Source of the DNA: Zoroaster sp. YZ-2022
Taxonomy: Eukaryota; Echinodermata; Asteroidea; Forcipulatida; Zoroasteridae
Direction: 5' to 3'
Assembly: GCA_029582265.1 (NCBI GenBank)
Contig: CM055816.1
Span: 94,700,809 to 94,764,808 of the forward strand
DNA length: 64,000 bases
The notes below the pieces were generated by a model. The model saw nothing but the letters and a program-made list of their open reading frames with translations. It did no database searches and was not told where the DNA came from. The stretch's first letter is position 1, and each line of letters starts with the position of its first letter. Below are positions 22,080 to 32,744 of the stretch, one piece after another. The translations under genes and the position numbers were made by a program.

Positions 22080-22781
22080 GATTTGATGGCTGGACAATTT
22101 AACTTCAGACCGAGGCAGCATATCAATTATGCTATTCTAGCTGCTGGTCCGAAACTACAATCACTCAGGTTGAGCCAGGCTTCTGACAAGTTGTCAACAA
22201 AACAACTCTTTGAATTGGAGGTCCTTGATGAGAAATTTGAATCTGGGGTGTTGTACCTGAAAGTGCATTACAGTGGATGGTCTGAAAACTATGATGAGTG
22301 GAGACCTGCTTCCGATATAGTTAACATTCCATATCATCACATCAATACAAATGATCAATTCAACAACAAATTGAAAGCAGATGTTGCTGTTGCTATCAAG
22401 GAAAACCTGTGTTGTCACCGAAAGACAGACTCTCTTGTTAACATTTTCATAGCAACTCCAAAAAAGGCTTTTTCAGTTTTCAGTGACTGCTCGGTTCAAA
22501 TCCAAAATCGACCAGGGCGATACTCAAAATCAAACTATAGTGATTTTGATAACTTGCTGGGTAAAGGCTGACACTATCGTGTAGTTAATGAATTCAAGGA
22601 TTTTAGCTTTGTGCGAGCATCTACCCTGGAATTTTGGTTACATGAAAGACTCCCTCTGAAGGAGTTCTCAGTTGAAGGCGACCACCCTGTAGCAAGATTT
22701 ACACACAGAGGTTTCCAGCTTAGAATAAAATTTGTCCGTGGAAATGGAAACAAATATGACCTGGATGAATTTTTTGAATGA
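22080..22781 (+). pseudogene. Tudor-knot (chromo-barrel-like) protein with an in-frame TGA
   Basis: After a splice acceptor (TTTTTTCAG to 22079), the frame with ATG at 22086 encodes FNFRPRQHINYAIL, then a Tudor-knot/chromo-barrel domain at about residues 45-85, with VLYLKVHYSGWSENYDEW as its core. Such domains bind methylated histones or nucleic acid. A TGA at 22569-22571, just before HYRVVNEFKDF, interrupts the frame. The same frame stays open to a TGA at 22779 and keeps family-like sequence (FVRGNGNKYDL near the end). The simplest reading is a nonsense change at a tryptophan codon. It lies inside the 6.4-kb TIR element, about 420 bp before the transposase-like exon at 23204. Confidence 0.62.
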
Positions 22782-23203
22782 AAGAAATATCATACACATC
22801 ATGCACATGTGACTTGTGGCCGCTTAAGTACAAGACATATATGTACAGATTCGTTCAACGTAAACACTGACTGAACCTTTTCTGATCATGCCCTACATGT
22901 ATGTGTGTGGAATGGTTCTCTGGTTGTCTTTGACGTGATCAATTTGATGCTGTAATTGGCTACGTTTTCTGAATAGCCACAGGTAAATTGTTGATTTTTT
23001 TATTGTTATTTTTGCGGCAACTGGAAATAGATTGTCAATCCATTAACTCCAAAATCACAACTGGTTCCTTCAGATTTGGTTTCGGAAAATGCTTTAATCC
23101 ACCAAATTTAACTGCTTACATTGCAAGTTCTGCACACTCCAGTATGGGATTACTTTCATGTTATACCCTCCCTGCCCTTGCAGTAATTTTCCTTCTGTTT
23201 CAG

Positions 23204-25609
23204 TATGTGCAAAGCTACCCAAATGGGAAATTCCCTCACACAGTTGAAATTCCAGTTAATAACTACCTATTGTGGCAGTTGGGTTGCCCACTTAAAAGTG
23301 GATTTTCTGAAAATCATCTGGCATCGATTGTGACAAAACTTCTGGGAAGACATAAAATAGATGTGCATAAGGTAGATATTCCTCCCCTGCTAGCATGTTT
23401 GAAATTTAAGTTGAAGCACATGATGCTTCTTTGGAGAAAAAAAAGAGGTTCACATGTAAGGGATAAGGTGGTGACAAAATGGAAGACAACAAGCTATGCA
23501 ATGACACTGGGATATAAAACAAATAGTCCAACTAAAAGGAAACTAAGAGAAGTTGAAGAAAAACTTAATCAGCTAAAAAATATGCCAGACATCTTCATGC
23601 CACCAAAGTTGAGCTTGAAAGGAAAATTGACAAATTGATACAGCCAAGGAAAAGAAAGAGGGGTGAACGAGGATGTAGTAAGGGAAAGGCTTGTTACAGC
23701 AGGTCCCATAGAAGAAAGGTGAAGAGAAAACGAATAGAGCAAATGAAAGAAAGTGTACTTGATTTGTCAAAGGGTTACTTTACCCCTGTTAGCATTCGAG
23801 TGAAAGGTAGAAATGAACAGGCACTGAATATATCTTTTGAAGAAGGGTATAGTACCATTGATGAAAATCAGTTGTTGGATATTATGGTATTTGTTCGAGA
23901 CTGCCAAAATATTTCACGGAGGGCTTATCATGAAATGTCACAATATTTTGTAAGTCTGCCAAGAGAGCACAAAATAATGAGAAGAAAGAAGGAATTGAAT
24001 GACATTTTCAATATCCATGAAATAAATGGTCAGTACATTGGTGTATGGCAGTCAATAAGAAAAATGCTTGTGTACAGGTTGTCAGAGTTGTTCAAAGATT
24101 CAGCGACAAAGAATGAAATTGTATGTGACGAAATAGTAAAGATTAAGATAAGTGGTGATGGTACAACAATAGGGAAGAAGATCCATGTGGTAAATATCAC
24201 ATTTTGCATCATTGGTGAGAGGTCTTGTACCTCGAAGGATGGTAACTATCTGTTAGCGATTGTACGTATGCCCGAAAAGCAAGTAGCTCTGACAGGTGCA
24301 ATACCAAGTTTGATCAAATAATTTATTGAAATGCGCACCATTTGTGTTTGTGATGAAGAACTAACTGTTCGTCTACATCTGGGAGGTGATTTAAAGTTTC
24401 TAAATCAGATGATGGGCATTGATGGCTTCAGTGCAAAACATAGTTGCCTCTGGTGTGTTTGTCCAAGTGAGTTGCGATGGGATCACCAGAGGACTTGGTG
24501 TATGGTTGACAAAGAGAAAGGGGCAAGAACTGTCCAAAGTATCATGGAGTGTCGTGGCCGAGCGGTCTAGCGCACCGAACTCAAGTTCTGGTGTTGCCAG
24601 CAGCAGCGTGTGAGTTCGAGACCCGGTCGTGACACTTGTGTCCTTGAGCAAGGTACTTAACCATAATTGCTTCGTCCTTCGGATGGGACGTAAAGCCGTA
24701 GGTCCCGTGTGTTGTGTAATGCACGTAAACAAAAATGCGCCTTGAGCACCACTTAGTTGGTGGATACGTGCGCTATATAAGTCCACACATTATTATTATT
24801 ATTATTATTATTGAATGCTCTTTGAAAAAAGGAAAGGACAAAATCAACTGTTTTGGTGCACCACTTTTTCCACCTATACCAGTGGTGAATGTAATTCCTG
24901 ATACCCTCCACTTGTTTCTTAGAATATCTGATCAGTTAGTGAATCACCTACTGGTTGAATTTAAAACACAAGACAACCTGAAAAGTGTGGACATGGTTTT
25001 GATATTGCACAGTGTAAGAGTATACATGAATTTGAGAAGTTTGTACAATCCATAGGCATAAGCTGGCAGTTTTGGATGGACAAATCATCAAAGCTGATCA
25101 CATCAAGGGATTTTTCAGGACCAGAGCACCTTAAAATTTCTCTTGAGAATTTTATACCTAACCACCCAAAACTTCTCAAGATTAAGCAGATTTGGTCCGA
25201 TTTCACGACGCTGATGAATACCTTGAAAGGGTCACTCACTCTTTCAGAAATTGATGTTTTTGAAGACCATGCTAGGGCATGGGTTAAGTTGTATACACAA
25301 GTATACCAAAGCAAAGACGTGACTCCCTACATGCATGTTCTCATGAATCATATCCCACAATCTCTGCGACTACATGGAAATGTTAGCAACTTCTCACGGC
25401 AGGGGTTAGAAAAACTTAACGACAGTGTTACATGTTTTTTTTTTCGGTCCTCTTGCCATGTAGGTTCAACCTCATTCAAGCAAATTATGGAGAAACAAAA
25501 CAGAATCACAATGCTATCTTGTCGCTGCCAGCGCCAAATTGTTAAGGTAACATGTGGATCATGCAATGCTTCTGGACATAATACCAGAACATGCCCAACT
25601 GCCTCTTAA
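23204..25609 (+). pseudogene. Transposase-like protein of the TIR element (broken)
   Basis: After an acceptor (CTGTTTCAG to 23203), the sequence encodes an uncharacterised protein family known from cnidarians, amphioxus and fish. The blocks in order are YVQSYPNGKFPHTVEIPVNN, a Lys/Arg-rich segment, ISGDGTTIGKKIHVVN, LHLGGDLKFLNQMMGIDGF, HSCLWC, PDTLHLFLRISDQL and a terminal zinc knuckle, CGSCNASGHNTRTC. The GDGT, GGD/GID and LHLF blocks look like the acidic motifs of an RNase H-fold (DDE/D) transposase. That is inference from spacing, not proven. Breaks are a frameshift near 23585, a TAA at 24319-24321, a SINE at 24549-24815 and a frameshift near 25020. Hence the copy is inactive. Confidence 0.65.
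24549..24815 (+). mobile_element. tRNA-derived SINE, copy 2
   Basis: It begins GTGTCGTGGCCGAGCGGTCT (A box), has the B box GAGTTCGAGACCC near 24612, the body TGTCCTTGAGCAAGGTAC and the tail CGCTATATAAGTCCACACAT plus (TTA)n. Same family as 15706-16060, with a shorter centre. It splits the transposase-like frame, which resumes directly after the tail. Confidence 0.88.
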
Positions 25610-26960
25610 TTTGCATCCAAGTTTACAATTATTTAAGCACTCCTTTCCTTCCTTGAAGTGCTTAATAATGTTCATGAAGTTGAAGATGTTTACCGTCAAT
25701 ATAAAATGTTGTTCAGTTTAATGTTAAGGCGAAAAGTTTGTGCCAAACGTTGCCATATTGATGCTATTTTCCTTGGACAAAGTAAAATCTCATTAGAATG
25801 TTTTAAAATTTGAATTTATTGTTACTTGTTTAGCTGATACTGTCAACATGTGCAATGTTTTATTGAACAATATTAGCTGTAATATAATTTGTTAAGGTCA
25901 AACTAATGAACAATGTGTCATTTTCAGCAATAATGTTTCACTGTTCCCATTGTATATGAACATTATAATGAATCATTTGAAAAATATATATATTTGCTTG
26001 TCAGGTTAAATGTAAACTTCTAGTTTTTTTTTTATAGTGATTTAATATGTGCAGTAATTTTACAAAAATTGTACTAAGAGGCTTACCAAAGTTTAAAACA
26101 TTTTTACAAGTCTACTTAGAGAGAGGATGTAGGGAGGGTGATGTATAACAAAGTTCGAACACAGAAAGTGTTTCAGTAATAACGTGAAAGGGATCAATTG
26201 AGAAGGGAGGAAAAATTCCTGGAAAACAAGAACTACTCATGTGTTTTTGTAAAAGGAAAATTGTTTGAATGGCCCTTATTAGCCCACTACTTGCCAAATG
26301 TAAAAGTTTACATTTGCATTAAACACAATTATCTTGCTTTTTACATGACTGTGAAATACTGTTTTTATCTGTGATACATGTACTGTACATGTGTGCAATA
26401 CCAAAGACTGTTTCTATGTTTATGTTGATACAGTTTATTAAAAGAAACATTAATAGTGGAATTCTATGCAATTTATGAACATTTGTTTTATGAATTAATT
26501 TCGGAGAGTGTAGGTTTTCTTTAGTTTTGATTAATAGTAAATGAATTATATTTGTATATGATTGTTTATCTGTTATAAAGACGTTACATTGATGTTTCAA
26601 TCATTGTTAAATGTTTTTGTTGTGCAATAAATGTGTTAATTATTATTATATGCACGTTTTCCTCGGTGATGTTTTGTGTGTGGTGTGTATTTACATTTAA
26701 AAAAAATCAGTATTACATTACGGAGCCATGCTTTATCTGAAAGTATTGAAAAAAAATAGCACATTATCTCACGTTTTAATGTTTTAAACCACATCCATAC
26801 AGTTAGTCATCGGTTAATTAAATTGCGAGTATCACAGTTACGCTGCGCCCCCCATAAATGTATCCCCATATCAAAGTGGTACAGTCCGTAATATGACCTA
26901 CAGCGCGCGCGCCCTCCCCGTCGCACACACGCGGCGAATATTTATTTTTTGATCGCTTCG
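25610..26960 (+). other. 3' untranslated region and right flank of the TIR element
   Basis: AT-rich non-coding DNA. A polyadenylation signal (GTGCAATAAATG, AATAAA at about 26626) lies about 1 kb after the stop. Near the right end there is a GC-rich stretch with alternating GCGCGC (26903-26913). Confidence 0.4.
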
Positions 26961-26980
26961 TGTGCACTATGTTCCGTTAT

Positions 26981-27337
26981 GCGTCAGCGGGCTGCCACTC
27001 CAAGACAGACAGTGGACCATTAGCTGTAATCGGGCGGCATGCCTACCGAGGCCAGCCGCTCCAAAATAGACAGTGGACCTTCAGCGAGACCTAGCGGCTT
27101 ACCGCAGCGGGCTGCCACTCCAAGGCAGACAGTGGACCACTAGCTGTAATCGGGAGGCACCCCTACCGAGGCCTGCCGCTCCAAAATAGACAGTTGACCG
27201 TCACCGAGACCTAGCGGCTTACCGTCACCGGGCTGCCACTCCAAGACAGGCAGTGGACCACTAGCTGTAATCGGGCGGCATGCCTACCGAGGCCAGCCGC
27301 TCCAAAATAGACAGTTGACCGTCAGCGAGACCTAGCG
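26981..27337. repeat. 122-bp satellite array, right part
   Basis: Units start near 27051, 27171 and 27292 (120-122 bp), in the same orientation as 20289-20587. Two variants, beginning GCCAGCCGCT and GCCTGCCGCT, alternate here. The array ends at CCTAGCG (27337). Confidence 0.9.
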
Positions 27338-28813
27338 AACTATAATCAATGCGTGTTTTTACTGCAACACTAGATAACCCCTATTTTTTTCGGTAGTATT
27401 CCAATGGGCATGTTTTCAGTATTTTGCACGCAAAATTATTTTGCTATAGGATGTAGGCCTACATTGACAAATCAGCGCTTGGTATGAGGCTAGATATTCT
27501 AACCGAACCACTAATTCATAAAATAACACTCCGTTAAAATTTCATACTACTGATTCGAATTATCAATCCGAAGATTAATATTAATTATTTGACATGAATC
27601 AGGAACCACACTTAAAGAACAGCTAATAGTAGCGAGATGCGACATTGAAGATGTCCCAAAGGTTTCTTTCACGCAACCCCATGTTAAAAATAAAATAAAA
27701 TAGGAGAAACAAAATAATAATAGGCCTAAGGTCAACATAAAAAAGATTATTTCAAATTGCCGAGTTTGACGGGATTAGAATTAAAATCACCAGAAAAGAA
27801 ACGATAAAACCAATCATAAAACAATAAGCAGACAGAAAAAAATATTTAATTAACTTAATTAATGATGAAAAAAGGTGTCATTAAGGAGACAAAATTGTGG
27901 AAAATTGGGACGTAAAAAATTTGTGTGCTTTTACCACACATTCTATGTCGTTTGGTTTTTTAAAAAAAGCCAGAGTATGAAAAAATTAAATAGTTTATTT
28001 TTTCACGTTTTCATTTATATTGTAATTGTCCTTTATAACAGTGAAACGGCTCGCGTGATTTTTAATCGCTGAATGGTTTGTAAGTATTTTATTCTGAATT
28101 AAAAAGAGTAAAAATAATAGGGCAATAATTATTTGCAAATTACAAAACGCAGGAGGGCGCTACATCACACCAAACTGTTCTTAGTCAACACTGAAAATGT
28201 GAAACGTGTTTATTACGGAAATATGTAAGAATCTTGATATTTCGCGGTCACAAGTTTGAAAATTTGATTAATAATTTTGCATACAAATTGTTTTGTTTTG
28301 GTTACCAAAATTTGAGAGTATTTGTATACCTTTATTTGAGAAAGCCTCGTTAGATAAAAGAGTAGAAAGACTGAGCAAGTTTATGTTCTTTCTTTCCATT
28401 TTGGGCAGGGGGCCCGGGGATTCCGGGATCCGGAACTACAGTCGGACTCTAATACGCCACGGAATAATTTTGACGGCGTAATGTTAATACTAAATAGCTC
28501 TATACGCTTACGGGTTATTCAATAATCAAAGATGATATTTTGGAAACATCAACAATTCTGTGAATATACATCAAAATATTATTAGCTTTAATAAGTATGT
28601 GCATAGGCCATCATTTAAATTTATGGATATGCTGTATTTTCAAATTTAGGATTTAAAGAGATATTTAAACGTGTTCTGTTTATATCGGATCGAACAGACA
28701 TAGTAGTAGGCCCCTATCTAGGCGCCCGGGCCCTAGGCCTATACCACTTTATACACTAACCTTTACTTAGTGAGTTTGACTTTTCATCACAGCTGTAAAC
28801 CGTCGGTCCCCGT
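27338..28813. other. Non-coding, no recognisable feature
   Basis: AT-rich DNA with no frame I recognise and no tandem repeat of note. Confidence 0.35.
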
Positions 28814-28956
28814 GGACTGTGATTGGTCCATAGTTTGTGATCACGCACATAATTATCACAAGTAAAGTAGCGTGTGCGCACGCCGCGGCAAGTACAACAC
28901 AGCCACTGTACATGTGATGTGTGCATGATCACAAACTATGGACCAATCACAGTGCC
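28814..28956. promoter_or_regulatory. Inverted repeat carrying two opposed CCAAT boxes
   Basis: Arms 28814-28850 and 28917-28956 are about 37 bp each, with GACTGTGATTGGTCCATAG on the left and its near-perfect complement on the right. Each contains a CCAAT box, in opposite orientation. The spacer and flank are CpG-rich (GCGCACGCCGCGG). The arrangement suits a promoter and precedes a likely first exon. Confidence 0.5.
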
Positions 28957-28989
28957 CGGTCTACGGTCTCACACCGACCGCGCGCCGCA

Positions 28990-29191
28990 TGATGTGTGCA
29001 GAGCATGCAGCAGGCGGGAATTTTCTAGCTAGTGTGTAATAAGGAGAGCAACAGCAGGCCTGGAGCAAGTTCGTTACGACGACAGCAGAAGCCAACTTTA
29101 ACATTATTTTTATGTGCGTACGATATTGAAGAAAACCACCACGCACCAGCCTGGGACAGCTAGATTCTTCAAAAGTTATCGCATATCACAG
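28990..29191 (+). other. Probable non-coding first exon
   Basis: CpG-containing sequence after the CCAAT repeat ends in a good splice donor, CACAG|GTACGT, at 29191. The next coding start on this strand with a matching acceptor is the DUF4806 gene at 39957. The acceptor-like CTGTTTCCAG before the Tnp2-like ATG (32087) is an alternative. No open frame starts in this exon. Confidence 0.35.
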
Positions 29192-31363
29192 GTACGTGTC
29201 ATTGTTCATATTTGAGTAACAATTTTCCTGGTGGAATGTGAAGTTTGAATTTTGTTTGAGCTGGTTATGATTTCTCACAACTTGATGAGGTCTAACCATT
29301 ATTATGGAGCCTTTTGGAGGTCTGAGTTAGGCCTTGGCATCAGTCATGACGACAGTAGTTTGACCAGTTCGGGATGTTCCGTATCACTATCAGTCACTTC
29401 AACTTTGCAATAGGCCTAACCCACATTATTAAATTACTTTCATGGCTATTGTTTTTAATAAATGTGAAGAATAACATCTAATAACCTAAGAGTAAGACAA
29501 CACACCAAAATTCAAGAGCATAACATCATTGGTATGGTAGATTTTAAAATGGTCAGTTTTCTGAAGTTTGTCTGCGATAACGATCATGGATCATGGTTCA
29601 TGGTTCAAAAACACTGTTAAAACTTCTCACCTTTCAAATTTTAAAATGCTTCGGATGTGTAAAAAGTGTTTACGAAAATACGGAGCAGTCGTCTTTTTTT
29701 CTTTTTTTTGAGGTGATCAAATTTCCGAAATCATATTTTTTTTGTGACGTACCACCTTGGACCAGTTCGGGATCACTTAACATTAATAAGGCAATGCAAA
29801 TTAGGTTAAATCATAGTTTTTAAAGTACACTTGACACGTAGGCTAGTCGATGAATGCAAAACTGTTTCAAACAGCTGTCGATATTTTTTTACTTGTATTT
29901 TCAAGATGGAGGACTGCAAATAGCATTGATGAACTGGTCAAACGATAGCCCCATAAATAGGGGCAATCCACAAGGATATGAAGTGGATTTGCCCTATTTA
30001 TGGGGCTAGTCAAACGGATGACGATACTTTTCTCAAAGCCTCTTCCAAAATATTTGTATTGTAAAAAATTGTCAATGGATTATAGTTGGTGACTTTTATG
30101 ACGTTTAGGTAAACTAATTGACATAGGCTACTTCATTTAAGTTATCAAAGAAGTTGTGATGAACACAGCGTGAATTCATAGAGTAATCCAGAACTGGAAA
30201 CGACTGTATTTAGTGCTCACATAGGGCCTAATAATTATTAAAAGCGGTTAAATTTTTCACGTGAGTTAAAACGTAAAAGTTGTTTTCGGTTGAGAGTTTA
30301 CTAATTTTTACAATACAAGAACGTTTAAGCTGATGAAGGCCTATTCCAGTTGTTTATAATTAAATCACAATTTAATACAATGACGTCCATGCGACCTCAT
30401 GAAATCATGGTTTAGGTGTTTGGGGGAATGTAAAAAAAAAATGGGACAAAAGGAGAGTTAGGCCTAAAAAGTATAACTATAACGTAGCCTAAACCAGTTT
30501 TCTGACGGTTATTTTAATTAATTTCTTACATTCTACATTGTTGTAATGTGAGGGTGTTGATCATGTGAGGGTGTTGATCATCCTGAAGTTGTCTACGTTA
30601 GGTTATTTTCATGTCAGATGACGTGGTGTTGCTGTTAGTGTTATGATCATGATTACTTAAAATTATTTTTCTAAGGGATAAACACCTCGGATGTCTCAAA
30701 TCACAGTCTCCACTTGATCTGCACAAGTAATTATAATAGGCCTAGATGGTCTAATTTTGGTCGTAACATTGATTTAAAAAACACATATTTTACACAATTT
30801 ATTATTTTATTTAATTTGGGCATAGGCCTATCCCTATCCAGAGTCTACTTCGGTCTGTAGTCAACTTCTCGATCCAGCTGATCTCCATCCTATGTTAACT
30901 CGGTCCGAATTTTATTGTTATTTGTTACTATGTCAGGCTATAATTTTTCTCAAAATTACCCGTCTTTTCATAGAAACGTGCCCTGACGTTTACTGATTGC
31001 AAAGAAAAACAAAAAACACCCCCCCCCCAAAAAAAAAATCGACAGAGAGGGGGCTGTTCACTATGACCTGTGACTTTGCCACAGTGAACTTTGACCGAAT
31101 GGTCATGCCTTTCTCTGTATTATGTGTACACAAGTTTGTGATGTACTTGCACTGTACATGTATGTTGTTAGATTGGTCAGAAACTGCGATTGTGAACATT
31201 GGTAGGCTAGGCCTATCCAAATTTGCTGTGGTAAGTTGTACTGGACTTCCTTTGTAATTGTAACACACCCTCTCCCCCCAGCCAGGTAAATGTATAACAC
31301 TTGACAGGTTGGTCATGGCTAGCTTGGTAGTGCAGAAACATCTGTTGACTTTCTCAAATAGTA
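29192..31363. other. Intron-like non-coding sequence
   Basis: It contains a 63-bp hairpin at 29946-30008, a short direct repeat (GTGAGGGTGTTGATCAT twice near 30550-30585) and C/A homopolymers at 31018-31038. No gene. Confidence 0.4.
29946..30008. repeat. Hairpin with 26-bp arms
   Basis: TAGCCCCATAAATAGGG and its complement form the outer arms, continuing to a total of 26 bp per side with two differences around an 11-base loop. Confidence 0.8.
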
Positions 31364-31366
31364 AAA

Positions 31367-31430
<64 letters not shown>
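31364..31430. repeat. (TA)n microsatellite
   Basis: A nearly pure TA dinucleotide run with a single CA interruption. Confidence 0.95.
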
Positions 31431-31432
<2 letters not shown>

Positions 31433-32086
31433 CGGTAGACCTTACGCTCTGCCATTAGGCTATGCTATTACTAACCCAAGTATACGTACTCCCCCCAAAA
31501 CAGGTTGTCCGATGGTTAGTTTTGCCTGAATTTTGTTTCCAGACTTTTGGGGCAGAAAGGAATGAAACATTATGACACTTAAAATGTTGTGTGAATAAAA
31601 AGCAATGAACTATTTACGTGACGTACAATCATGTGACCAGTGACTATCATTCATTACTGCTAGAATTAGAAGGCACACTCTCTAGTGCTATCATTTTGGG
31701 GGGGGGGGGGGGCGTACGTAACACTATGGGTTTTGAATTAGAGCTTTGATAGACGAATTACATAAAACTCAAATTTCACTTTCTCAAACCAAAATAGTTG
31801 CCCTGGTTAATTAGTTCTGTTTAAAAATCATCAACAATGGTTTTTGGACCATCGGACCCAAAAATTTTGTTTAAAAAATGAGTTTTTACTGACCACCCTC
31901 GCATTCCCGATCGACGAAAACACAATTCATGCGTCACGGTAGTCTTGATTAAGAGACGTTTTTAGCCATTCATCCCACCAGTGTGAGATCGCCCTCTATT
32001 GGCGGGTTTTACGAACCACACGGTATGAACGGCAACACCTGGGATAATCTGTTTCAATCCTCTGTTTCCAGCATTGCACAGTCGAT
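31431..32086. other. Non-coding 5' flank of the Tnp2-like gene
   Basis: Includes a run of 16 G at about 31697-31713. An acceptor-like CTCTGTTTCCAG lies at about 32061-32071, 16 bp before the ATG. Confidence 0.35.
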
Positions 32087-32539
32087 ATGGCCAAGGTAAT
32101 CCCAAGATCAAAAAGGAGAAGGATCCAAGATCAAGTCAGTCAGCGTTGCACAGTCTCAATGGCAGATGTAACCCCAAGATCAAAAAGGAGGATCCAAGTT
32201 CAAGTCAATAATCACATTAACTGGATCAACACAGAGTCTGCTTACATGCTACATATAGCTAATGATGGAAGCGACGAGTGCTTGTCACAGGCTGACGGAT
32301 TGTCTCCTTTACAAACCAATGATGCTCCATCCAATTATGAAGAGGTACATGTTGTACCTTCCAGCCCAATCGCACCCGAAATAATTTTTGAACAAGGGCA
32401 AATTAACATAAGTGACGCTGATAGTGATAGCTCATTACAACCACTTCCAGATTATTCATCAGATTGTAGTGATCAGATTGATGATTCGTTGACAGATTGT
32501 AGCTTGCCAGGTAGCGAAGATGAGTTTCAAGATGATCTA

Positions 32540-32673
32540 TGTGATAGTTGTATCCATTGCCATGTATGTTGAAGTGCGCCCTCTATAGTTTGAATAAATG
32601 ACTTGAGCAGTCGCATAACAGGTAGCCATTTTGTAGACCACGTTATTCTAAACCCCAATCCCAAAATATCACA
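32540..32673 (+). repeat. 5' LTR of Gypsy-1
   Basis: 134 bp, TGTGATAG...TATCACA, with an AATAAA at about 32595. Pairs with 37287-37420. Confidence 0.95.
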
Positions 32674-32744
32674 ATTGGCGACGAGGATGGGATATTAGGT
32701 TTTCTTTTTATGGTCAAAAGTTCCGCTGAGGATTCAGGAACACA

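Larger units (their letters stand above)
20588..26980 (+). mobile_element. 6.4-kb TIR-bounded DNA element inserted in the satellite
   Basis: The left end, ATAACGGAACACAGCGCTCA (20588-20607), and the reverse complement of the right end, ATAACGGAACATAGTGCACA (26961-26980), match at 17 of 20 positions. Outside the ends, the satellite unit continues on both sides almost without loss. The interior, on the plus strand, carries a Tudor-knot protein gene (22080-22781) and a transposase-like gene (23204-25609), then a non-coding tail with AATAAA near 26626. No obvious target-site duplication is seen, apart from one extra G at 26981. Superfamily unassigned. Confidence 0.62.

Noticed and set aside
22988..23203. 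Coding extension upstream of the transposase exon
   Set aside because: The frame is open but low-complexity and hydrophobic, and the acceptor at 23203 explains the exon start better.
24590..24640. Possible tRNA gene
   Set aside because: The A and B boxes belong to the SINE at 24549; no full cloverleaf or terminator.
31018..31038. C/A homopolymer as a regulatory G-quadruplex
   Set aside because: It is a single mononucleotide run, a simple repeat, with no spaced G tracts.
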